Source: Chitinophaga pinensis
GTDB lineage: Bacteria > Bacteroidota > Bacteroidia > Chitinophagales > Chitinophagaceae
NCBI GenBank assembly: GCA_945865645.1
Contig: CAMBEI010000001.1
Coordinates: forward strand, 1 to 64,000
Length of the DNA: 64,000 bases
Direction of reading: 5' to 3'
Under the pieces are notes generated by a model, which was not told the DNA's origin, made no database searches, and was given only the letters and a program-made list of their open reading frames with translations. Shown in pieces: positions 38,045 through 47,755 of this stretch. The position numbers were made by a program, and so were the translations under genes. Positions within the stretch are counted from its first letter, which is position 1. Every line of letters begins with the position of its first letter.

Positions 38045-38866
38045 ATGAAGCAACAGCCAATAGGAATATTCGACAGCGGTTATGGTGGATTAACTGTATT
38101 GAAAGAAATTACAGCTAAGCTGCCACAATATGATTATACCTATTTGGGCGATAATGCCCGATCACCTTATGGTACCCGAAGCTTTGAAACCGTTTATGAA
38201 TATACATTACAGTGCGTAAAATGGCTTTTTGATCAGGGTTGTCCTCTGGTTATTTTAGCTTGTAATACAGCTTCAGCAAAAGCGCTGCGTTCTATTCAGC
38301 AAAATAATTTAGATAAAATTGGCTCATCTAAACGTGTTTTAGGTGTAATTAGACCCACAACAGAAATAATTGGAAAATATACTAAAACAGGCGGTATTGG
38401 GATTTTGGCAACCAATGGAACCGTAATGTCAAATTCTTATCCAATAGAAATAAAAAAATTTTATCCTCAGGTTAATGTATTTCAAGAGGCCTGTCCCATG
38501 TGGGTGCCATTAGTAGAGAACAATGAATACAATAGTCCTGGAGCTGATTATTTTATTAAAAAAAACATTGATAATTTATTAAATCAATCAGATAGTATTG
38601 ATACGATTTTATTGGCTTGCACACACTATCCTTTGTTGATGGAAAAAATAAAAAAAGCTGCGCCGGCCAACGTAACTGTATTATCACAAGGAGAAATTGT
38701 GGCTAGCAGCCTTGCAGAATATTTGCAGAAACATAGAGAAGTAGAAGAAAAATGTAGCAAAAACAGTCAAACTTCCTTTTATACAACCGATTCCACTGAA
38801 GACTTTGATAATCGTGCAGCTATTTTTTACGGAAAACCGGTAATTTCCAGTCATTTAAGCCTGTAA
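38045..38866 (+). CDS. murI: Glutamate racemase
   Basis: 273 aa; PIGIFDSGYGGLTVLKEI, LACNTASAKALR, ILLACTHYPLL. Confidence 0.96.
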   Translation: MKQQPIGIFDSGYGGLTVLKEITAKLPQYDYTYLGDNARSPYGTRSFETVYEYTLQCVKWLFDQGCPLVILACNTASAKALRSIQQNNLDKIGSSKRVLGVIRPTTEIIGKYTKTGGIGILATNGTVMSNSYPIEIKKFYPQVNVFQEACPMWVPLVENNEYNSPGADYFIKKNIDNLLNQSDSIDTILLACTHYPLLMEKIKKAAPANVTVLSQGEIVASSLAEYLQKHREVEEKCSKNSQTSFYTTDSTEDFDNRAAIFYGKPVISSHLSL

Positions 38867-38914
38867 TTAATAAATAAATCTAAAAATGGCATAAAAAAAT
38901 CAAAAAATTTAACC

Positions 38915-38922
38915 TACTTTTG
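38915..38922 (+). promoter_or_regulatory. -7 element TACTTTTG upstream of rpmH
   Basis: Matches TAnnTTTG, followed by CAGGG-ATGGTG-CCCTG hairpin at 38941-38956. Confidence 0.5.
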
Positions 38923-39112
38923 CCGTCCTTTCACAAACAGCAGGGATGGTGCCCTGGTGAGTGTAAAAAATGAACTTGAAATTTAATTTGTAATAGCATC
39001 TTAATTTTTTAATCTGGGGTACAGAAAAAATTTTTTAGATGATATTATGCCAATAGAAAAGTTGCTGTATTAATATACTTTTCAATCGGTATAAAAGGAA
39101 AAAACTAAAACA

Positions 39113-39280
39113 ATGCCAGGTAAAAAAAGAACGTATCAACCGCATAAACGCCGCAGAAAATCTGTTCATGGATTTCGTCAACGCATGCAAACTGCAAATG
39201 GCCGTAAGGTATTAGCAAGTCGCAGAAAAAAAGGACGTCATAGTTTGACAGTTTCTAGCGAACACGGAGATAAAAAATAA
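39113..39280 (+). CDS. rpmH: 50S ribosomal protein L34 (not in supplied ORF track, 55 aa)
   Basis: [55 protein letters not shown]. Confidence 0.96.
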   Translation: MPGKKRTYQPHKRRRKSVHGFRQRMQTANGRKVLASRRKKGRHSLTVSSEHGDKK

Positions 39281-39322
39281 AAACTGCTGATTTCTTTAAT
39301 GGACACTAGGTCAAAATAATTC

Positions 39323-39354
39323 AGTCCTTCGATTTAATCGGAGGACTTTTTTTA
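39323..39354 (+). terminator. Intrinsic terminator between rpmH and rnpA
   Basis: AGTCCTTCGAT-TTA-ATCGGAGGACT (39323-39347, one G-T pair) followed by a T-run. Confidence 0.8.
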
Positions 39355-39389
39355 TAAAATTAATACAACCAGTATATTAAGCGAATTAG

Positions 39390-39397
39390 TAATTTTG
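39390..39397 (+). promoter_or_regulatory. -7 element TAATTTTG 5 nt before rnpA start
   Basis: Matches TAnnTTTG; TTG start at 39403. Confidence 0.5.
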
Positions 39398-39402
39398 CTA
39401 AA

Positions 39403-39801
39403 TTGAAAATCAAACTACGATATACATTTAAAAAAGAAGAAAAGCTTAAAAGCCGTAAAATAATTGAACAATTGTTTAAGGATGGTAAGTCATTTTCTAA
39501 TTTCCCTTTCAGGGTATTGTGGAGGAATAACGAAGATGCCTCGGCTGCTCTACAAACAGGCTTTGCAGTAAGTAGTAAGTATTTTAAAAAGGCAGTCGAC
39601 AGAAATAGGATTAAGCGATTAATGCGAGAAGCATACCGGCTACAAAAAAATGAATTACAAAGCCATTTAAAAAAAGAACATAAAAGTATGGCTGTATTTG
39701 TTATTTATATTGGAAATGAATTGCCAGAATACACCTTTATTTTTGAAAAAACAAGCTATGTGCTAAATAGACTATTTAAAATTACAAATGAAAACACTTA
39801 A
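39403..39801 (+). CDS. rnpA: Ribonuclease P protein component (TTG start)
   Basis: 132 aa; [33 protein letters not shown]. Confidence 0.95.
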   Translation: MKIKLRYTFKKEEKLKSRKIIEQLFKDGKSFSNFPFRVLWRNNEDASAALQTGFAVSSKYFKKAVDRNRIKRLMREAYRLQKNELQSHLKKEHKSMAVFVIYIGNELPEYTFIFEKTSYVLNRLFKITNENT

Positions 39802-40018
39802 ACAAATACTAATTTTTCCATTTATTTTTTTTATAAAACTTTATCAGTGGATTATTTCGCCCTGGCTAGGAGCTAAGTGTAGATACACGCCAACTTGTTC
39901 GCATTATGGCATGGAGGCATTAAAAAAATATGGTCTAATTAAAGGTATATGGCTAACCATAAAAAGAGTAAGTAGTTGTCATCCATTTGGTGGACACGGG
40001 TATGACCCTGTGCCATAA
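39788..40018 (+). CDS. yidD: Membrane protein insertion efficiency factor YidD
   Basis: 76 aa; [48 protein letters not shown]; overlaps rnpA by 14 bp. Confidence 0.97.
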   Translation: MKTLKQILIFPFIFFIKLYQWIISPWLGAKCRYTPTCSHYGMEALKKYGLIKGIWLTIKRVSSCHPFGGHGYDPVP

Positions 40019-40072
40019 ACGTCAGAGGGTTCTAAATTTTATTTACAGCTTTTTAAAAAATATTAAATTATT

Positions 40073-40666
40073 TTAAAATCTTTCAGCCACTTTATTCCAG
40101 TTAACTATATTCCAAAAAGCAGCTAAATAGTCAGCACGTCGATTTTGATAATGTAAATAATATGCATGCTCCCAAACGTCACATCCTAAAATAGGATTTC
40201 CTTTTACTTCAGCCACATCCATCAGCGGGTTATCTTGGTTTTGGGTAGAAGAAACTTCAAGCTTGCCGTCTTTTACAATCAGCCACGCCCATCCACTACC
40301 AAATCTTGTCATTCCCGCTGCAGCAAATTTTTCTTTAAAAACATCAAATGAGCCAAATGCTTCATTTATAGCATCAGCCAATTTTCCGGTAGGCGTACCT
40401 CCTGCATTAGGCGCTAGGCTATCCCAGAAAAAACTGTGATTCCAATGTCCCCCGCCATTGTTTCGTACTGCAGCACTAATACCTCCTGCGTTAGCAACTA
40501 ATTCTTCAATGGTTTTATTTTCATTATCTGTACCTGCAATGGCTTTGTTCAAATTGTCCACGTATGCCTGGTGGTGTTTACTATGGTGTATCTGCATAGT
40601 GGTAGTGTCAATATGTGGCTCTAATGCGTTATGTGCAAATGGTAAAGCCGGTAAATTAAATGCCAT
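40073..40666 (-). CDS. Superoxide dismutase (Fe/Mn)
   Basis: 197 aa; [64 protein letters not shown]. Confidence 0.97.
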   Translation of the reverse strand: MAFNLPALPFAHNALEPHIDTTTMQIHHSKHHQAYVDNLNKAIAGTDNENKTIEELVANAGGISAAVRNNGGGHWNHSFFWDSLAPNAGGTPTGKLADAINEAFGSFDVFKEKFAAAGMTRFGSGWAWLIVKDGKLEVSSTQNQDNPLMDVAEVKGNPILGCDVWEHAYYLHYQNRRADYLAAFWNIVNWNKVAERF

Positions 40667-40748
40667 AATATAATTGTTTAATTTTTTTTGAAACTATTGT
40701 GATTTGTTGACACAAATTTACGGCATCTATTTACTTAGCAATATTAAA

Positions 40749-41144
40749 ATGAAGAAAATAACGTTAATTAATTTTACGTTTTCGGGAATTTATACTGGGT
40801 CTGCACAAAAATCAATAGAATTGGTAGGCTTAATTAATAAAATCCATGTGGTTGTTTAAAACAATAATTCAAGTAAAAAATTAACATCTGAAAATGATAG
40901 TGCATCTATCCGATTATATCCAAACCTAGCCAAAAATAAAATACAAATTGAATTAAACGGATTTAATCTTGGATAAATAAAGGATACAACTTGTTGATAA
41001 TAATGGCAAAATAGTTAGAGAAGAAGAGCTGCTTGTATTTATTGGTAGTGAAATCATAATATTAATATTTTTAGAAAATCCTGGGGTGTGTTTTTTATGA
41101 TTGTAAGAAGGGAAAAAAATGCTAAGGTAAATACTAATAATTAA
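40749..41144 (+). pseudogene. Decayed secreted protein with remnant T9SS C-terminal sorting domain
   Basis: ATG 40749: MKKITLINFTFSGIYTGSAQKSIELVGLINKIHVVV*; then SIRLYPNLAKNKIQIELNGFNLG* and, frameshifted, RIQLVDNNGKIVREEEL..FLENPGVCFL*. Confidence 0.72.
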
Positions 41145-41148
41145 ATAA

Positions 41149-41586
41149 TTATCGACGGGCTTTAAAAAAATCTTTCATTAGTTTGGCACATTCATCTTTT
41201 AAAATACCTCCGTTTAATTCGGTTTTTGGATGATAGGGGTTATTTGCGCCACAACATTTTTTATAACCATTTTTTTTGTCGTCAGCACCGTAAACTATTC
41301 TTCCTATTTTACTCCAATATAATGCACCGCTGCACATTAAACATGGCTCTAGGGTAACATATAAAGTTGCGTTGGGTAAATATTTACTACTTAAAAAATT
41401 AAAGGCAGTTGTAATGGCTAGTATTTCGGCATGTGCAGTACTATCACTTAGTAGCTCTACCTGATTATGAGCTCGGGCGATTATCTGATTATTTATTACT
41501 ATAACCGCACCTACTGGTACTTCTTGCATTTTATAAGCTTTATGGGCTTCTATAAGTGCTTGCTGCATATATTTTTCATCAGTCAT
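41149..41586 (-). CDS. tadA: Nucleoside/tRNA-specific adenosine deaminase
   Basis: 145 aa; EVPVGAVIVINNQIIARAHNQ, STAHAEILAI, LYVTLEPCLMCSGALYWSKI. Confidence 0.93.
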   Translation of the reverse strand: MTDEKYMQQALIEAHKAYKMQEVPVGAVIVINNQIIARAHNQVELLSDSTAHAEILAITTAFNFLSSKYLPNATLYVTLEPCLMCSGALYWSKIGRIVYGADDKKNGYKKCCGANNPYHPKTELNGGILKDECAKLMKDFFKARR

Positions 41587-41696
41587 ACATAATCTTATTT
41601 ATTACTTGTACAGTAAAGCTAGATATTAAAAATGCTTATGTACTGGTATTGCAAAAATAGTATATGAATTAGTATCTTTCCATAAATTTAAATGTA

Positions 41697-43061
41697 ATGG
41701 ACAACTTAATGCAACTGCGAAATTATTTTAATACGGGAATTACAAAATCCTATTCCTTTAGAAAAGAGCAATTAAATAAATTACGAGCTGCGGTTAAAAA
41801 ATATGAATTGCAAATTCATGAAGCATTGTATAATGATTTAAAAAAGAGTGCAGAAGAAAGCTGGGTTACAGAAACAGGGTTTTTATTATCAGAAATCAGT
41901 TATACCTTAAAACATTTAAAAACTTGGATGCAGCCCGAAATGGTTCCTACTAATTTGCTTAATATGCCATCAAAAAGCTACGTAATGCAAGAACCATTAG
42001 GTATTATATTGGTTATAAGTCCTTGGAATTACCCATTTCAGTTATTAATGACTCCTCTGGCAGCAGCTATAGCTGCAGGTAATTGTGTAGTACTTAAATC
42101 ATCAGAATTTGCACCAGCAACATCTATAGTAATGAAAAAAATTGTTGAAGAAACTTTTGATAAAAAATATATTCAGTTTATTGAGGGCGATGGGGCTACA
42201 GTAATTCCAGCAATGATGAATAATTTTACTTTTGATCATGTTTTTTATACAGGAAGTACTGTTGTTGGAAAAATAATTTATAAAATGGCAGCAGAGAAAC
42301 TGGTGCCTGTAACATTGGAACTTGGTGGTAAAAGTCCTTGTGTTGTGGAAGAAGATGCCAATATTAAAGTTGCAGCCCGAAGAATTGCGCTAGCTAAATT
42401 TACTAACGCAGGTCAAACCTGTGTGGCTCCAGATTATTTGCTAATCCATGAAAGTAAAAAAGAGGATTTTATAGAAGCAATGCAACACGTGATTCAAAAA
42501 TTCTTTAGCCATAAACCCGAAGATTGTTATAACTATGGAAAAATTATAAACGAAAAACAATTTGATAGATTGTTAAAGTATTTACAACAGGGTAAAATCA
42601 GATATGGCGGAAGATCATCTAAAGAAAAACTTTTTATTGAACCAACTCTACTAACAGATGTTAACTTAAATTCGGATATAATGAAAGAGGAAATATTTGG
42701 TCCCATTCTTCCCATCATATCTTTTAATACAAAAGGCCAGGCATTAAAAATTATAGAGCAAAATAAAAACCCTTTAGCATTTTATGTCTTTACCTCAAGT
42801 AAAACAAAAGAAAAAGACTGGCTTAATACGGTGGCATTTGGTGGGGGATGTGTAAATAATGCCAGCTGGCATCTAACCAATCATAATTTACCTTTTGGCG
42901 GCAGGGGATTAAGTGGCAGCGGGCAATATCATGGCAAATCATCTTTTGATACTTTTAGTCATAAAAAATCAATAATGAAAACACCTACCTGGTTTGATCC
43001 GGCAATAAAATATCCGCCTTTTAAGGGAAAGATAAAGCTATTTAAAATGTTAATCAGGTAG
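41697..43061 (+). CDS. Aldehyde dehydrogenase family protein
   Basis: 454 aa; VISPWNYPFQLLMTPLAAAIAAGNCVVLK, VTLELGGKSPCVVEEDA, FTNAGQTCVAPDYLL. Confidence 0.96.
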   Translation: MDNLMQLRNYFNTGITKSYSFRKEQLNKLRAAVKKYELQIHEALYNDLKKSAEESWVTETGFLLSEISYTLKHLKTWMQPEMVPTNLLNMPSKSYVMQEPLGIILVISPWNYPFQLLMTPLAAAIAAGNCVVLKSSEFAPATSIVMKKIVEETFDKKYIQFIEGDGATVIPAMMNNFTFDHVFYTGSTVVGKIIYKMAAEKLVPVTLELGGKSPCVVEEDANIKVAARRIALAKFTNAGQTCVAPDYLLIHESKKEDFIEAMQHVIQKFFSHKPEDCYNYGKIINEKQFDRLLKYLQQGKIRYGGRSSKEKLFIEPTLLTDVNLNSDIMKEEIFGPILPIISFNTKGQALKIIEQNKNPLAFYVFTSSKTKEKDWLNTVAFGGGCVNNASWHLTNHNLPFGGRGLSGSGQYHGKSSFDTFSHKKSIMKTPTWFDPAIKYPPFKGKIKLFKMLIR

Positions 43062-43100
43062 TATTTAAAGAACGAAATAAGATCTATAGTTTTTAAAATA

Positions 43101-43796
43101 ATGGGAACAAAAAAAACATATCGAAAATTTAAACGAATTTTAATCATTCTATTTATTTTATCAATTACATTTTATGGTTTTGTCAAAATATCAAACAACA
43201 ATACAAATAATATGACAGTAAGACAAAAAGTGCTAAAAGCCGTTTATCCTATACTGATGTTGATTGCCGGTAAAAAAGGAATAAACACCAAGAATATTAC
43301 ACATCAAAAATCAATGCCTATTATTTCTTTTTATACTTTAAAGGATACTGCCATAGACGGAACTATTTTTGATTTTGAAAAGTTAAAAAGAAAAAAAATT
43401 ATGTTGGTAAATACAGCATCAAACTGCGGCTATACTAGTCAGTATGATGACCTACAAAAACTGAGTGAAAAGTATAAAGATAAACTGATAGTTATTGGAT
43501 TTCCTGCCAATGATTTTAAAGAACAAGAAAAAGGAAATGATGCAGAGATTGCTGCATTTTGTGTACTTAATTTTGGAGTAAGTTTTCCACTTATGCAAAA
43601 AAGTGTGGTTATAAAAAATAGTTATCAGAATAAAGTATATCAATGGCTTACAGATTCAACAAAAAATGGTTGGAATAACCAGCCGCCATCTTGGAATTTT
43701 TGTAAATATATTGTTGATGAGGAGGGGAGGCTTACCCATTATTTTGGTTCAACCATTGAGCCATTAGGTAAAGAAATTAAAACTGCACTGAACTAG
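43101..43796 (+). CDS. Glutathione peroxidase family protein with N-terminal TM extension
   Basis: 231 aa; KIMLVNTASNCGYTSQYDDLQKL, GFPANDFKEQEKG, WNFCKYIVDEEGRL. Confidence 0.9.
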   Translation: MGTKKTYRKFKRILIILFILSITFYGFVKISNNNTNNMTVRQKVLKAVYPILMLIAGKKGINTKNITHQKSMPIISFYTLKDTAIDGTIFDFEKLKRKKIMLVNTASNCGYTSQYDDLQKLSEKYKDKLIVIGFPANDFKEQEKGNDAEIAAFCVLNFGVSFPLMQKSVVIKNSYQNKVYQWLTDSTKNGWNNQPPSWNFCKYIVDEEGRLTHYFGSTIEPLGKEIKTALN

Positions 43797-43909
43797 CAAA
43801 ACTATTTTTTTACATGTTATAATGATTTAAACAAACTTAATTTTAATTTACAAATTACGGTAAACATTTGCAGGGCTTTACTTTTCTATAACTTTACCCC
43901 ACCTTCACA

Positions 43910-44947
43910 TTAAATAGGGCACTTTTCATGATAATTAATTAATTCTATTGTCGTTTTTTCAAATGCATAGCCAGCATACTTAATTACAATTTCATCTAGT
44001 ATAGCATCTATCTCTTCTACCGTTTCTAGGGTAACTAATTTATATCTATATTCCTTAATGCCCGGTAAGCCTTTTAAATAATTAGTATAATGTCTACGCA
44101 TTTCAAAAATTCCCACTTTTGGTCCTTTCCATTCATAAGATTTATGTAGGTGTTTTTTACAAACAGCCACCCTGTCTTCAATAGAGGGAGAAGGTAAATG
44201 TTGACCTGTTTTTAAAAAATGCTTTATCTCATTAAATATCCAAGGATAACCAATAGCGGCACGACCAATCATAATACCGTCAATGCCATATTTGGTTTTA
44301 TATTCTAGTGCTTTTTCCGGGCTATCAATATCTCCATTTCCAAAAATGGGGATCGTAATTTTAGGATTATTTTTTACTTTTCCAATCAGCTCCCAGTCGG
44401 CCTGCCCTTTATACATCTGTGATCTTGTGCGTCCATGAATAGCTAATGCCTTAATACCTATATCTTGCAATCGCTCGGCAACTTCTTCAATATTTTTTGT
44501 ATTTTCATCCCAACCAAGTCGGGTTTTTACGGTAACCGGAAGCGAAGTTGATTTTACAACAGCACTGGTAAGTCGAATCATTAAATCAATATCTTTTAAT
44601 ACCCCCGCACCTGCACCCCTAAGCGCTACTTTTTTTACTGGACAACCAAAATTAATATCCAATAGATCAGGATTTGTAACGTCTACAATTTTTGCTGCCA
44701 AAGAAAGACTCTCTTCATCGCCTCCAAAAATTTGGATACCTATCGGTTTTTCATAATCAAATATGTCTAACTTCTGCCGGCTTTTAATGGCATCACGTAT
44801 CAATCCTTCGCTGCTGATAAATTCGGTATACATTAAATCTGCACCATGATCCTTGCAAACAGCACGAAAAGGGGGATCGCTTACATCTTCCATGGGAGCT
44901 AGTAATAATGGAAAATCAGGTAATTGTATAGGACCTATGTTTGGCAT
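43910..44947 (-). CDS. dusB: tRNA dihydrouridine synthase
   Basis: 345 aa; LLAPMEDVSDPPFRAVCKDHGADLMYTEF, DINFGCPVKKV, GNGDIDSPEKA, IMIGRAAIGYPWIF. Confidence 0.96.
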   Translation of the reverse strand: MPNIGPIQLPDFPLLLAPMEDVSDPPFRAVCKDHGADLMYTEFISSEGLIRDAIKSRQKLDIFDYEKPIGIQIFGGDEESLSLAAKIVDVTNPDLLDINFGCPVKKVALRGAGAGVLKDIDLMIRLTSAVVKSTSLPVTVKTRLGWDENTKNIEEVAERLQDIGIKALAIHGRTRSQMYKGQADWELIGKVKNNPKITIPIFGNGDIDSPEKALEYKTKYGIDGIMIGRAAIGYPWIFNEIKHFLKTGQHLPSPSIEDRVAVCKKHLHKSYEWKGPKVGIFEMRRHYTNYLKGLPGIKEYRYKLVTLETVEEIDAILDEIVIKYAGYAFEKTTIELINYHEKCPI

Positions 44948-45013
44948 TTTATTTTTTTAATCTTTTACTCATTGTATATTGCGATGACAAATTTACAAAT
45001 AATCAGCATAGTT

Positions 45014-46009
45014 ATGGAATATAGGAGTTTAAAAGGATTTAGCGGGCTAGGGCAATTAGGCATTTTGTTAGCTTTTTTAGGGGCTGGATTAATTATGGCA
45101 ACCGGACTACAGTTTATTATAGGATATCAGCTAATACCTTCTGGTCTGCCTGCCGATAAAATAGGAGAGGCGATGGTTGAAGCTTTTACGCAATCAGAAA
45201 ATATTTCTGCTGCAAGATTTGCTCAGGTAGCAGGCACTTGTTGTATTATGTTTTTTCCCGCCGTTTTTTTTATGTTTGTTTGTTTTGGGAAAAATATTTT
45301 CTGGCTGGGGTTTAATAAGCATATAAATTCAAAACAAATTTTATTAGGATTTTTTATTATTTTTTTAGCAAATATAATTGCAAACCCCTTAGTAGATTTG
45401 AGTAAAATGGCCTTGTCTTATTTTCCAGATATTTTTGCTTTAGGCAAACGAATGGAAGATGCTTATACAGAGCAGGTAATTATATTAAGTAATTTAAAAA
45501 GCTGGGGCGAGTTTTTAATGGCTATTGTAATTATGGCATTTTTTCCTGCACTTTTTGAGGAAATATTATTTAGGGGAGCGATACAAAATTTATTAGAGCG
45601 CTGGTGGAGAAAGCCATTATTAGCTGTAGTTATTACTTCCTTGCTTTTTAGTTTAATTCACATTTCGGTATTTCTATTTTTAAGTAGGGCTGTACTTGGT
45701 TTTGTATTAGGGTTGATGTATCAACGAAGTAAAAATTTATGGGTAAATATTATTGCCCATTTTTTAAATAACACCGTGGCAGTCATTCAGTTGTTTTGGA
45801 TTTCGAACCATTCAGAAAAAATAGAAGTAGATAAGCTAGACCCTAAAGTTCCATTCTGGGGTGGATTAATAGCCCTTGCAATAACCTACGGCATATTTTT
45901 ATTATTCGAGAAAGCATCAACTCCAAATAGAAAACAAATTGCTTTTGAAGAACAAAATCTTCTAGAATCTGTAGATGTTTTACATTGTAACATCGGTCAT
46001 TTAAAATGA
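45014..46009 (+). CDS. CPBP family intramembrane metalloprotease
   Basis: FPALFEEILFRGAIQNLLERWW, LLFSLIHISVFLFLSRAVLGFVLG, INIIAHFLNNTVAV; start at ATG 45014 or 44984. Confidence 0.92.
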   Translation: MEYRSLKGFSGLGQLGILLAFLGAGLIMATGLQFIIGYQLIPSGLPADKIGEAMVEAFTQSENISAARFAQVAGTCCIMFFPAVFFMFVCFGKNIFWLGFNKHINSKQILLGFFIIFLANIIANPLVDLSKMALSYFPDIFALGKRMEDAYTEQVIILSNLKSWGEFLMAIVIMAFFPALFEEILFRGAIQNLLERWWRKPLLAVVITSLLFSLIHISVFLFLSRAVLGFVLGLMYQRSKNLWVNIIAHFLNNTVAVIQLFWISNHSEKIEVDKLDPKVPFWGGLIALAITYGIFLLFEKASTPNRKQIAFEEQNLLESVDVLHCNIGHLK

Positions 46010-46024
46010 ATAATATTAGTAATA

Positions 46025-46705
46025 TTGGCATTTAATTATCAAATATTTAAAACGAGAGCATTAACTGCATTAATTTTTGCGGTAGTAATGCTCATTGGAT
46101 TACTTTATAATTTTTGCAGTTTTTTATTATTATTTACGGTTATACATTTTGGTTGCTGGTACGAATTTATTAAATTAATAAAGAAGAGATATACAGATAA
46201 ATATTTACGCTATAGCCTACTTGGACTCCTTTATATTACATTGCCATGTGTATTAATAATTTGTTTGTACAATCCAACTACAACTATCATTGGTTTAACA
46301 AAAAGATTAATTCCATTAATGATTTTTGCTAGTATTTGGATAAATGATACCATGGCTTATTTTGTTGGCTCTTTTATTGGCAAAACCCCCCTATCAAAAA
46401 TATCGCCTAAAAAAACATGGGAAGGGACCCTTGGGGGAGTCGCTTTTTGTGTTGTTATAATGGCTTTATTGGGTTATTATATTCCTGTTGCAAAAGTAAT
46501 CGCTATACCATATTGGATTTGCATTGCAGCTATATGTGCCATTTTGGGCACCGTTGGTGATTTACTGGAAAGTAAATTAAAGCGTATGGCCAATGTAAAA
46601 GATAGCGGTAGTTTTATGCCTGGGCACGGTGGATTTTTAGATAGATTTGACTCATTACTGATTGCTGTTCCTGTAGTTTGGGCTTTTGTGTATTTTTTTA
46701 TCTAG
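46025..46705 (+). CDS. cdsA: Phosphatidate cytidylyltransferase (TTG start)
   Basis: 226 aa; INDTMAYFVGSFIGKTPLSKISPKKTWEGTLGG, GDLLESKLKRMANVKDSGSFMPGHGGFLDRFDSLL. Confidence 0.96.
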   Translation: MAFNYQIFKTRALTALIFAVVMLIGLLYNFCSFLLLFTVIHFGCWYEFIKLIKKRYTDKYLRYSLLGLLYITLPCVLIICLYNPTTTIIGLTKRLIPLMIFASIWINDTMAYFVGSFIGKTPLSKISPKKTWEGTLGGVAFCVVIMALLGYYIPVAKVIAIPYWICIAAICAILGTVGDLLESKLKRMANVKDSGSFMPGHGGFLDRFDSLLIAVPVVWAFVYFFI

Positions 46706-46783
46706 ATTTTTTTAAATCACCCTATTGCTCACCTCTTAGTCTTAAAACATAACTCGTTATCTTTGCACCTTAATTTTTACATA

Positions 46784-47437
46784 ATGACCATACACCGAGA
46801 AGGATATAAAAGTATAGTGATTGCTACTTTAATTTTTGTAGCCATTAATGCATTAACCTCTCTTTTATTCCCCTATTTAATATGGCTATGCGTTATTATT
46901 TTCTTTAGCACACTTGGATTACTTATTTTTTTAATTTCTTTTTTTCGCATCCCAAATCGCAAACTAACTATTATTGAAAGAGCCGTAGTGGCCCCAGCTG
47001 ATGGAAAAGTAGTAGTAATTGAAGAAGTTATTGATGTCGAATATTTTAAAGACAAGCGCCTGCAGATTTCTATTTTTATGAGTCCGGCCAATGTGCATGT
47101 TAATCGTAATCCAATTGATGGCGAAGTGGTATATAATCAATATCACAAAGGAAAATACCTGGTTGCTTGGCATCCAAAATCATCTACAGATAATGAACGT
47201 CATTCTGTTGTTATACAAAAAGATAATGTGGAGATATTAGTTAAACAAATTGCAGGGGCTTTAGCTAAACGTATTATAAATTATTTGCAAGTAGGACAAA
47301 AAGTAAAACAAACAGAAGAAATGGGCTTTATTAAGTTTGGCAGCCGTGTTGATATGCTTTTGCCCATTGGCACCAAGTTAAATGTTACACTAAACCAGGT
47401 GGTACAGGGCGGCGTAACCGTAATTGCCATCTTGTAA
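46784..47437 (+). CDS. psd: Phosphatidylserine decarboxylase family protein
   Basis: ATG 46784; VAPADGKVVVIEEV, SIFMSPANVHVNRNPIDG, MGFIKFGSRVDMLLP; TATCTTTG -7 at 46758-46765. Confidence 0.94.
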   Translation: MTIHREGYKSIVIATLIFVAINALTSLLFPYLIWLCVIIFFSTLGLLIFLISFFRIPNRKLTIIERAVVAPADGKVVVIEEVIDVEYFKDKRLQISIFMSPANVHVNRNPIDGEVVYNQYHKGKYLVAWHPKSSTDNERHSVVIQKDNVEILVKQIAGALAKRIINYLQVGQKVKQTEEMGFIKFGSRVDMLLPIGTKLNVTLNQVVQGGVTVIAIL

Positions 47438-47516
47438 TTTTAACAGTTTATGATATCAATATTGTGCAATTTTTGTCTTAATTTTGTATTAGCGTATAAA
47501 ACAAAAATATATAATC

Positions 47517-47696
47517 ATGAAGAAAGTAATTTTATTAGTCACTGCATTTTTATTTGTAACCGGAATAGCTTTAGCTGACAAGGGGAAAAAGAAAAAATGT
47601 GCAAAAGGTAAAACCTGTTGTTCAAAAGAAGCAAAAGATGCACAAGCAAAAGAAGGAAAAGCTTGTTGCAAAGATAAGACAACAGTTAAAATTTAA
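47517..47696 (+). CDS. Small secreted Cys/Lys-rich peptide (59 aa, not in ORF track)
   Basis: MKKVILLVTAFLFVTGIALADKGKKKKCAKGKTCCSKEAKDAQAKEGKACCKDKTTVKI; signal peptide; TAATTTTG -7 element at 47479-47486. Confidence 0.75.
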   Translation: MKKVILLVTAFLFVTGIALADKGKKKKCAKGKTCCSKEAKDAQAKEGKACCKDKTTVKI

Positions 47697-47755
47697 TTTT
47701 GTCTGCTGCATCTAGTTTAAACCTTTTTAACCGGAAGGTTTTCTATGATTATGAA

